Positions 49,577 to 59,754 of a DNA stretch of 64,000 nt are shown piece after piece (positions within the stretch are counted from its first letter, which is position 1; each line of letters begins with the position of its first letter). Source of the DNA: Pogonophryne albipinna (lineage: Eukaryota; Chordata; Actinopteri; Perciformes; Artedidraconidae). Location: the NCBI GenBank assembly GCA_028583405.1, contig CM053256.1:5279995-5343994 (forward strand), written 5' to 3'. The notes beneath the pieces are model-generated. The model ran no database searches, was not told the origin of the DNA, and saw only the letters and a program-made list of their open reading frames with translations. Made by a program: the position numbers and the translations under genes.

Positions 49577-52500
49577 TCATCTGGATACTAAAACAGGAGC
49601 AAAGCCTTCTGCTGTTTTGTTGAGAATGCAGTAATCATTACAGTAACACGGTGGTGGGATGTCCTCCACAGGACTGTTTGGTAAACTGCACTCTGGGCTC
49701 TGGGTCGGATCCTCACAGCCAGAGTCTGCACAGCTGATGTTTAGGAAATCTTCAGGTGGAGAGGAGGCAACTTCTTTCTCTCCAACGCCGAGCCCCCACA
49801 CAGAGGAAGGGAGCTGGGTGTAAGACGTGTCTCCTGGATAGATCATAGTTAAAGGAGGGGAAGCCTCATGCACACCGGGTAAACCAACATAGGAGCTATG
49901 ACCCTGAGTGAAGGTCAGATGGACTGTAGGGTTGTGGTAGTCCACGTTCTCTTCTGGCTCCTTTGTAATGGGTTTCGGCACAACAATCACATCATCGGTT
50001 GTCAAGATCTCCTCAGTTTTGTATGCTAACACATACTTGCCTTTAGGTGAAAGCCATTCCTAAAAAATCAGAAGCATGGAGATACATTAGGCGTGATAAA
50101 GTCATTTTCACACATGTAGTAAACGTACAGCTAATGTTAAAATTAATCAAAATTATATATATTCTTAATTAATACATTGGATCAATTGAGTTGATATTTG
50201 TTAGCCATATTGCAATGTTGTCTGTTGGTCAGTAAACCACTAAAATATCTGATATTTGGTTCACATATCCATGGTGGACTAAAGGTAATCTCTAATGATC
50301 AGGGGCGGACTGGGACTACAAATCAGCCCGGGACACTCGACCGGCCCACTTCGGTACGGCAAGTAATTACCGCTAGTAAATTGTCAATGGGGGGGGGGGG
50401 GTGCTAGTGACTTCTCCGACCGGCCCACATCGTCCGACCGGCCCCACTTCAGTACCGGCCCATCGGGATTTGTCCCGATGGCCAGTCCGCCCCTGCTAAT
50501 GATCCCCTGACTTTTCATCCAGGTCAACATGGGTGTATAGTGAAAGACGAAGAAAATCAAAGGCATTCATTTGACATTGTGTTTAGTGTTAGCAAGTAAA
50601 CACAAAAAACTAAGATGATCACGGTGAATAGTGAAACTGCCAATCATCGGCATGTTAGCATTTTCATTCTGAGCAGGGAAGTGTAACACTCTAATCCAGT
50701 GGCGAGCCGTGACTTTTATACCTAGGCCCTCTGACCGCCCCCCTTCCCTCTAAAGAAAATAAGAGATATTACGTCACAGTGTATACTTCAGAGGAATATA
50801 AAAACAGCGGCCCGGGGTGCAAAACGCATCAATGACAGCGACCCTGCCTCTACCACACAAAACAACACCATTTATATAAACACCTATCATGACAGGGCAC
50901 CCACAGCCAAGTAACAATTAAAAATGAATGAAGTCTGCACGGCGGCCCGCATTGAAAATGACTTAGGCCTACCTTTGATGATCAAATCACTTAAACACAA
51001 AGTCCATCCTCCTGTCCTTTTGGACACACTTGCGGGTCATGCAGCTGATCCTTTGCCACTCCAGTTTATCATTGTAACTCAATCTTGAAAATGACTCGGT
51101 TAATAATTTCGCAACGATGTCATCACTATCACTGATGTGATTTCAAATATTATTTTTTAGAATATCTTAGGCCCTCACAGAGGGCCTAGAGGGCCCTGAC
51201 GGCTCGCCACTGCTGTAATGCATTTAGCAGAAAGCACTGCAGTGTCTAAGTACAGCCTCACAGAGACACTAACTTCCCTATGGTCTTTTTAAAGATGAAA
51301 TACCTTACAGATTATTACACAAACTCTTTTAGTAAACCGAATGCTTGCAGGCATTCTCTGTGACTTTTTCCGTGTAAAGTTTCTTAACTAACACAGCAGT
51401 TGAGTAGAAAGGAAATTGCAAAATGTATAATTTATGTGTTGTTATTTCCTTAGTAATTTGCATCATTTTGTTTCCAAGTATTTCTTAACATTGTATTGCA
51501 AGGTATTTCCACTGTGGTAAAGTTGAAAATTAAATGTCATGTTAACAACAGACCTCTGGATTACATTTCTTACCTAAAGTAGAGACTGTTGTTAAGATTT
51601 TCCTTAAAACTTTCCTTAAATAAGACACTAATACAAGAATAAGGACATTGCATTAGCACCTCACCTGGAGATTGCCTCCGTGTTGTTGAAATAAAGGTTG
51701 AAAGAAAGGCGCTGGGGATGGTGTGTGCGACAATGTCTTTATCTTCATTCTGTCACACAAATCCAATAAAATGAGATTGAGTACATTCCATCTAATTGCA
51801 ACCACTATGCAGAGCACATTTAGGCAATTAGGATGATCTTGAACTTTCCTTTCACCAACATTTGAAAGGGCAGAGGCATTACCTTGCAGTGGGACTGTAG
51901 AGTAAAAACAGCATGACTCCAACAGCCACACACAGCGGGACCAGAGATTTGATCAAAATGACTAATGTGTTATCTTGTTCTGAGAAAGTGTAATGAAATA
52001 ATACAGAATTAGTAAGTCATACTACAGAGATGACTGTAAGTCTATAAGGGGGCTGGTGAATCCTTTGCATTATTCTACAAAGCTATTGATACAGATCTTT
52101 GACACTCAGACTCAAGTTATTCATAAAATATACACATAGCGCAATACAGCTAAGAGCAGACTTAACATGTACAATATATCTGAATATCAGTGACAGTCAG
52201 TGCTGCAAAACCTTTGTGATACTGAAAGAGTGTCATGTCACCTTCTTCTGCTTCAGTTTTCCAGCATGTCGATGGACTCCATTTACTCCAAATTCCATCA
52301 TAATCAGCATGATTAGTTTTAGATCTCACTTTAATGCAATATGTAGCACCTGGTTTAAGTTCAGACCTTGGAATCGGTTCATACATCTTTTGTGAAGTAG
52401 CTTTAAGGGTCTGGGGAAGGGTTAAAACAATAAAACAAATGAATCATTTTTAGATATATCATACAGTATAACAAAACATGTTGTCAAAGTATTATTTATG

Positions 52501-54229
52501 ATACTGGTCTTACCTTGCTCTCAGTGCTTTGAGATCTTTGAAGTAAGAGTTCAAAGTCAAGGGCAGTATTGAGGTACATGTGATCTTCGTACCCACTTAT
52601 CCAGGTGATGTTGAAATTCTCTGGTGTTCCTTGGACCTCAGGTTTATGCGGTGGTGTCGGCTGAACTGATTACAAACACATTTATAAAAACATAAACTAT
52701 GTGAATCCTTCCAATACAACCCATTTTGTAACACAGCTATTTCCTATTATTTGATGTTGGTATCTCTCCCTAATATAAGTAATGTACTGTAAAATATCCT
52801 AGTTTCTTGATGTTCTGTAATGTTCGAATATCACGCAGCCATGTATGAAAAAAGACATCAACACACATATGGGTCACTCTAGCATCAGTTATAAGTTACA
52901 ATAAACTCATACTTACTGTTATCTGATGGATGAAAGTTCTGTGTTACAGCATGACAGCCAGATTCTTGACAAAGAGCTATGTCATAATAATAATCACCGC
53001 CTATATATAAGCCTTCCGTTATTTTACAGACACAACTGTAAGTATGATTTCTCTTCACAAGTGGACAGTGGTCAGTCGGCCTAGAACTTCAAAAACAACA
53101 AAAGACCATTAATGTATGAGTTTGGCACAACAATAATTGCAGTAAAAAGAAGGTAATATGTATCCATATGATCCTGCAATAAGTGCAATTACCCATCAGG
53201 GTCAGTGTCAGTGAATGTCAGGTTGTCGATGGTGTTTGTCTGTCCCACAGGAATACCAGTGATGTTGACGACACAAGTAACTGTGTCCCAATAGGAACTC
53301 ACACATGAGTATCCATCAACTAGAGTATGAAAGTGGGAAGAAAAAAGATTTAATCGCCATGTACATTTTGACACATTTTATGTTATTAAAAAAAAGTTAT
53401 TGAAGTCACACAACTGTGTGCTGTCACACAACTGTGTGCTGTCACACACATGAGTGCTGCCACACACATGAGTGCTGTCACACACATGAGTGCTGTCACA
53501 CACATGAGTGCTGTCACACACATGTGCAACAGAGCAACATAAAACATTGACTTACACAAACCCTTTACTTTAAAAATGTTTATGACATGGTTTTTTATCC
53601 GTTGGATTTTTCTTTTACCCATTCACAATATATGATTATATGATTATTTTATGGGTATGAACTTTGTTATTATCTGTTCTGTTATTTGTAGGACAGAATT
53701 AAAAACAAACATTTTCTACAAAATAAAAGTATCCGCAATCCATATTGTATCATTTGTATTATTTTGGTGTAGTTATTTTACATGACACTATCAGATATGT
53801 TCAGAGGGTAAATGCCACGGAGATCTAAAATATGATAACTACTCACTGCTTTTTGAACTATCATCATCCAAAAAGGTCGGAGCCTCTGGACTAACCTTTA
53901 GTAGGGTATCTCAATAAATAAACTTGTCGACCCAGCTGTCATTTCTTAAGAACACTACTTGAGTAAATGTACTTCCCATCATTGACGCAACAAAAACACA
54001 TCACATCACTTAATCATAGATAACAGCCAGATAATATAATGATGAAATCATTTCTAACGTTTGACATTTCCCTCAAATCCCCTAATTTGCCATTCGCTGC
54101 CTTATTAAATCATTTCCCACAATAGAAAACATCTATGTGATCAGACATGTGAGCGGTACCTCCGATGCAGCTGGTCACTGTCAGGATGCTGGAGATCCAA
54201 CACAGGAACAGGAGCTTCAGACACTTCAT
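49577..54229 (-). CDS. Class I cytokine receptor, common gamma-chain family (IL-2R beta / IL-21R-like), 448 aa
   Basis: Eight coding exons: 54229-54160, 53319-53193, 53080-52917, 52665-52514, 52410-52242, 51979-51883, 51749-51665 and 50059-49577. All are GT-AG, the phases agree throughout, and the total is 1347 nt. Exon 1 is a signal peptide (MKCLKLLFLCWISSILTVTS). Exons 2-3 form the first cytokine-receptor module with paired cysteines (GYSCVSSYWDTVTCVVN, YSCVCKI, LCQESGC). Exons 4-5 form the second, with the family hallmark WSKWS at about residues 212-216. Exon 6 is the TM helix (SLVPLCVAVGVMLFLLY). Exon 7 carries Box1 (TPSPAPFFQPLF), the JAK-binding site, then HGGNLQEWLSP, which resembles IL-2R beta. 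The 160-residue tail ends with tyrosine sites (SSYVGL, NDYCILN). It is a surface receptor signalling by JAK-STAT. It could be il2rb or a second il21r-like gene. Confidence 0.87.
50300..50495. mobile_element. hAT MITE in the last intron of the cytokine receptor (196 bp)
   Basis: Terminal inverted repeats CAGGGGCGGACTGG / CCAGTCCGCCCCTG with perfect 8-bp duplications CTAATGAT (50292-50299 and 50496-50503). The interior is GC-rich with a G12 run and repeats of CCGACCGGCCC. Non-coding. Confidence 0.95.
50697..51212. mobile_element. Second hAT MITE in the same intron (516 bp)
   Basis: Terminal inverted repeats CAGTGGCGAGCCGTGAC / CTGACGGCTCGCCACTG. The flanking 8-mers CTCTAATC and CTGTAATG match at six of eight sites, a decayed duplication. 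Subterminal CCTAGGCCCTCTGA pairs with TTAGGCCCTCACAGAGGGCC at the other end. No ORF. Confidence 0.88.
53404..53525. repeat. 18-bp tandem repeat in intron 1 of the cytokine receptor
   Basis: About seven units of TCACACACATGAGTGCTG or TCACACAACTGTGTGCTG, directly abutting, 85 bp upstream of exon 2 on the minus strand. A minisatellite, likely polymorphic. Confidence 0.9.
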
Positions 54230-54600
54230 GTCTCCATTGATGAAAGTATCACACTGTGGATATGAATTTTACTTTTCTTATTATAGTGTATTTTTTGAAT
54301 GTGTTAGTATCAGTAAAACAAATCATGTATCATTCCAGTACACCAACATTAGCAGTAATATATCTCTCTGTATACACCTTAAATACAACCCATTTACAAA
54401 AGAATATACCTCAAGTTTAGATTTTTTTTAAAAGACGAGAAATATAACATTTGCCATGTGCTCTATGATGTATAGTGTATGGAAAAGTGCTTTTACCTAG
54501 GGGATGTCCTGACGTGTTGATGTCTCAGATGGTGAATGAGTGGTGGAACTGAGGTTCACCTTATCACCGGTAGCGTCACAGGAAGTCAAACCATTTTTAC
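54230..54600 (-). promoter_or_regulatory. 5' UTR exons and promoter region of the cytokine receptor
   Basis: The coding exon 1 begins at an acceptor (CATATCCACAG, exon start 54253). A candidate non-coding exon ends at a donor, CCTAG|GTAAAA, at 54497/54496. Upstream on the minus strand, around 54590-54565, ACTTCCTGTGACG contains an ETS-type GGAA core, common in lymphoid receptor promoters. Inferred from signals only. Confidence 0.4.
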
Positions 54601-55183
54601 GTCACAGTTTTTTTTCATCTTCTACCTTTTTGGTGTGGTTATGGGCACATGCTCTTGCTTTTGATCATAATGCCAGTGAAACATTTATTTGCAGCATTGC
54701 CACCTTTTACTAATATTATTTTAAATGGTTGTCCTTTTGTGTCACTTCTTTGTAATAATGTTTTTGTTGTACTGGATTTTATGTTGTAATTTCAGATTTT
54801 TCAAGCCCAAAAAAACAGACTTCCTTTGCCTATTTCTCAATTTGATGTTTGGATGAAGGTGGGAAAGAGTGGTAACTAAATTGTGTACTGCACAAAATAT
54901 AATATATAATACTCAACAAACCAGTCAGTGATTCTAACTAATTTTGTGAGAGCATCTGTATTCAAACCTCCATTAATTCCTTAATCTGTCACCTACATAT
55001 ACTGACAAAACACACAGTACGAAGAAGAAAGGAAAAACACAAAAATAATACCTAAAAAAAACCCTCATTATTATATTTACTCTTTATTGAGTGAGTGATT
55101 GATTGCTTTAAAGAAATAGAAAACTAGAAGAATTTATGGGAAAGCAATAGCTTCCGCTGCAATAACAACTGGACCTATATTAC

Positions 55184-55476
55184 GTAACGTCCACACGGTT
55201 CCGTCGCGTGCTTCACAGAGACGCTTCCCATTCATTTGAATGGGGTGAACTGCATTGTGGTTCCGTCGCATCACATTGCCTCCGTTGCTCGCTTCAAAAG
55301 TTGAGAAAAGTTCAACTTTTCAAGTGTCGATGGAAGCGCCAGTCTATCAAATCATATGCCAGTACAAGCGCTAGCCAATCAAACCGCGTGCTTGTGTGTC
55401 CGGGGTGGGAGACACCGGCGCCAGACACGCCCACCGGCAAGCTTCAACGCAACGGAACCGTGTGGACGTACCGTTA
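55184..55476. mobile_element. MITE with CGTCCACACGG termini, copy 2
   Basis: Left end TACGTAACGTCCACACGGTT, right end AACCGTGTGGACGTACCGTT: long near-perfect inverted repeats. The interior matches 38577-38894 (CATTGTGGTTCCGTCGC, AAAAGTTGAGAAAAGTTCAA) but this copy is shorter by internal deletions. Confidence 0.85.
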
Positions 55477-56031
55477 CTGTGCAAAATAATATATATGTGG
55501 ATGGTAATCAAACACTTTATAAAACATATCAACATCATGCAATGTACAAACCTTATGTACATTAACACATATACTTATAGGCTACATGCAGTACACTTAA
55601 CTTGATAGTTTAATTGTTCTCCATGTGAAACTCTCTTGTGGTGCACCCCAAGGGTTGTTTATGGGCCCCATTACTTTCTAAATCTACATGCTTTCCATTG
55701 GTCACATAATAAGCCATTAATATATTGATTCCTTTGCACAGGAACATATCTCTCAATGTCGACCCAAATGATTTAAGATATTGATTGGATATATTTTTTC
55801 TCCAGTTTAATAGGGCTGAGATGTAATATAATTACAGCTGTTCAAAGTAAAGTCACATTCTTTGCATATTAATTTCAGATCTGACCACTAAAATGTAGTT
55901 GCATTTCAACCTTATTTTTTACATCAGTACCTAATCATTTAATGTTGAAGTGTTTTGCCTATTGTGTATGTTTGACCTTCACTGTGAAGGATTAGTTATT
56001 AGAGTTTTAGACATTAGTTCACCACAACATC

Positions 56032-56404
56032 TGTCAGGGATGAGCGAAGCAGGCAGGACCCAAACGCAGATTTCTCAGAAAAAACACCTTTATTCCAAGG
56101 CAAAATGAAACCAAACAGAACTCTTCCCCGTGAACAACGTCAAACTACAACAAGGAACTCACAAAGACTAACAGAAAACACAGAACCTAAATGCACACAC
56201 TATCACGCATCAAACAAACAAGAGACAGGTGAGGAGGGAGGAGAAAACACAGGGGCACCAGGTGAACACAATCGGGTAATCAGGTAGGAGGGAAAACAGA
56301 CAGAAAGCAACAGGCAAGACAGAAGGTGAACACTTTTCAAAATAAAACAGGAAACCAAAGACAGAAAAAGACAAGACAAAACACAACACAGACAGATCGT
56401 GACA
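56032..56404 (-). mobile_element. Solo LTR of a Gypsy-type retrotransposon (373 bp)
   Basis: On the minus strand it starts TGTCACGATCTGTCTGTG and ends TTCGCTCATCCCTGACA (TG...CA), flanked by a perfect 5-bp duplication ACATC (56027-56031 and 56405-56409). GGAATAAAGGTG near 56095 provides the polyadenylation signal in the expected place. No internal region remains: the product of LTR-LTR recombination. Confidence 0.85.
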
Positions 56405-56689
56405 ACATCAGAAGTTGGAGTATGACAAATACAACAAAAAGAGGGATCTATACGCTTTCACATCTAAGAATCTGTATATAAACACTTCTTATCTTTTCCT
56501 AAACCTGTCGAGGTAATATAAACCCAAATTGTTTTCTTACCTCTGACAATTGATTGTTGATATTTGCCTTGTCCGCATGTCCCCGTTTTTAAATACTCTT
56601 GTCAATATTTATATAGATTTTACTGATGAAAAAACAATATTCATTGCACCAGAAGGTAATTAAAAGTATAGACAATTGCAGGCAGAGTG

Positions 56690-56765
56690 TTGTAGGGTAT
56701 GTATGTATGTAAGTCGCTTTGGATAAAAGCGTCTAACAAGTGACATGTAATGTAATGTAGGGTGA
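56690..56765 (+). repeat. SINE/LINE 3'-tail fragment
   Basis: GTAAGTCGCTTTGGATAAAA followed by GCGTCTAACAAGTGACATG and (TGTAA)n is a tail shared by many fish short interspersed elements. The body is missing. Confidence 0.55.
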
Positions 56766-56861
56766 CAAACTTGTATTTCAACAACAATCAACACAGTGAG
56801 ACAATAATCTGTCAGAGAAACTCTGGACTTGGAAAGTAAATGAGGAATAGTTCCCCATCCC

Positions 56862-56894
56862 ACTACAACAACAACAACAACAACAACAACAACC
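56862..56894. repeat. (AAC)n microsatellite
   Basis: About eleven ACA/CAA triplets in a row. Confidence 0.9.
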
Positions 56895-57859
56895 ATAAGG
56901 GGGATTTTCAGTAGGAAAAATAATCTTACACTGTTAGAAACATGTTTATCAGAACCAAAAGCGCAAAACTCTTAAATATACCTACAGTATGTTATGTCGT
57001 ACCAACTACAGTGCCTATAATAAATAGTAATATTTCCTGAGTTGAATTACGAAAATACTCCACCATAGGGTACGTGAAGTAACTATATACATCTGAAACA
57101 TGACATTTGGTAATAAAAACAACAACAAATAGGCAAATATTCTCTTCATAACTTAACGTTCAAGAATAGATTGTCAAAGCCAGTGTTTTTCCACTTCCTT
57201 CTGATGAACGGGGTAAAGGCCAGAGAAATAATAATCTTGTTTTTTTACAGATAATGAACACTTGCTACAAGTTTGCTTTTTTTACTGATGTTGCAAAATA
57301 ACAGGACGGATGGTTACAGTGGTTAGTGAGAAAATGCATGCACGAGAAAAACAGACATAATCTGACATCTTGATAAGGCCACATTCATGCTTGTGAATGA
57401 AGCATGCAAGACAATGAGAAAATGAAGCTCCTTTAGACAGTGATAAAACAAACAGAACATTTCCTCCAGCACTTTGAATACACATCTATGAATCTATGAG
57501 TGCCCACAAATAAATGTTCTCTTTTTTGATGCTTTATTATGATCTATCAATAAATTGTGTTTCTTTTTAAAAGAAGCAATACATAACTTTAAATGATGCA
57601 GAAAAAAGGGGAAAATCAGTTCATTGTATTTGGAAATGTAAAATGTCTAACCAGGGGGGCTTCTTTTTCTTTAAGAAACACACTATATACAAAGAACAAA
57701 GTTCACAGCTAACTGATGAACAGTATACAGAAGTAAATGCTGAGCTGATACTGCCAATTTACTTCAAATCAAAGTGTACTTTAAGGAAATGTCAACAATT
57801 ATGTCCATCTTTTAAACCTTAAATGGGCACTCAATATTTTTGAAGCTTATTGCTTGCTA

Positions 57860-58255
57860 TTGTCTACATTGCATCCATATTACACTCTATATACATCCAT
57901 ATTACACATGAATACACCTCTATTACACCATTAATACACCTGTATTACAGCCATATTAATCGATTATTACACCCATTTTACACCATAATTACACCAACAT
58001 CGCACCCTAAACCCATGTTATACTGTTATTAGACCCATTTTACAGCAATATAACACCCACATAACACCGTAATTTCACTCTTATTACTCCCATATTACAC
58101 TATTATTACACCCATGTTACAATATTATTACACCTGTTATACACCCATATTATACCCATGTTATAGCGATTTTACTGTTATTGCACCCGTTATTAGACCC
58201 AAATTACATCCATGTTACATCAACGTTACCCCCATATTACACTGTTATAACATTA
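57860..58255. repeat. Degenerate ATTACACC minisatellite
   Basis: About 25-30 imperfect units of CCATATTACACC / TTATTACACCCATGT over about 400 bp, running to within about 40 bp of the LINE relic. Confidence 0.85.
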
Positions 58256-58289
58256 ATTTTTACAAAGCGACATATCCTGTCAGATTAAT

Positions 58290-59695
58290 ACATCGCCCAG
58301 GATAATAGGAAGTTAGTGGGTGCAGTACTACTTGATTTTAGTTCTGCTTTTGATGTCATTGACCATTCTATGTTGTTACACAAGCTGGAACAATATGGTT
58401 TTAATTCTGATACGCTGAGGTGGTTAGAAAGTTACCTGACAAATTGAAGTCAAACTGATTTTTTTTCAATGGAAGTCTGTCAAAGATGAAGACAGTCACT
58501 TGTGGAGCACCTCAGGGTAGTTGATTGGGACCACTTTTATTTTCTATTTTTACAAATGACCTACCATTAGTGTTAGAAAAAGCCAAAATTGTAATGTATG
58601 CAGATGACTCAACAATATATTATGCAGCATCGACTATAAGAGAGTTGACAAATGTTATGAATAAAGATATACAACTGATATCAGAGTGGGTCATAAATAG
58701 TAAGTTAGTACTTAATGCTGGAAAAACAAAATCTTTATTAATAGGATCAAATCATCAGTTAAAAGGTGAACTAAAATTGCAACTACATTTAAACAATATT
58801 CAAATTGAACAGGTCAAGGAGACAACATTTGCTAGATATAACCCTGGATCATAAATGATCTTGGTCTAAACAAATTGATAATGTTGTAAAAATGGGAAGG
58901 GGTGTGTCACTTGTAAAAATAATTGTGAAATATTTGCCAATAGATGTCAGTAGACAAGTTCTGGATGCTTTGGTTCTGTCGCAGCTTGATTATTGTTTGG
59001 TTATATGGTCTAGTGCTGCAGAAAAATATTTAAACAAACTACAAGTAGCACAAAATAAGGCAGCACGATGTGCACTGCAGTGCTCCTACAGAACCACAGT
59101 AACTGAAATGCTGGAGACACTGAAATGGTGTCAGACAGAGGTCTAATTATATTTTGTTACATTTTGTCAGAAATATTACAGTGACTCACTCACCACATAT
59201 ATTATCACAAAGGTTTATAGCGCAGTATGCACAACATAACTATCAAACACGACATACAATAGAAGGAAGGTTTGTATTACCCAAATCTAAATCAAATAAG
59301 GGACAGAAAACAGTACAGAGCCATGGTCAGCTGGAACTCTTTACCCATCCATATCATTCGGGAACATTCTCAAGTACATTTCAAAAGGTTGCTAAACATT
59401 TTTTAAAGTATTATAAAGTACATTTGAACTGTGCCTGTGGCTATGTATGCATATATTATTATGTACACTTATTTGTATTTACTTTTGTTTGGTCTTAGGA
59501 TGGCGATAATTGGATGACCATTTTAGTTTTCATTTAATACAGCACTGTAAAATTCCATGAAATTATGAGCTGTTTTGTTTTAATTTTGTTGTATGTATGT
59601 TTATGTATGTTTTGTGTGTGTGAGGACCCCAGGAAGAATAGCCAATGCTCATGCTAGTGCTAATGGGGATCCTAATAAAGACACAAGACATAAAG
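58290..59695 (+). mobile_element. 5'-truncated, decayed LINE (non-LTR retrotransposon)
   Basis: Holds the C-terminal half of a reverse transcriptase: LLDFSSAFDVIDHSMLLHKL, then GPLLFSIFTNDLPLVL and the catalytic YADDSTIYYA near 58598, then the downstream region (LDYCLVIWSSAAEKYLNKLQ) and a C-terminal tail (NYQTRHTIEGRFVLPKS). Stops and frame changes occur at about 58445, 58470-58525, 58840 and 59145, so it is dead. The 3' end has ATGGGGATCCTAATAAAGAC then an A-rich tail. The clade (jockey, L2 or Rex-like) is not resolved by eye. It ends about 60 bp from the stop codon of il21r, antisense to it. Confidence 0.87.
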
Positions 59696-59754
59696 ACATA
59701 CAGAAAACATTTAAGAGTTGAATACGTGTGCCACAGTGATGATGGCAACAACAA

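Noticed and set aside
53404..53525. CRISPR-like repeat array
   Set aside because: The 18-bp units abut without spacers in a vertebrate intron; an ordinary minisatellite.
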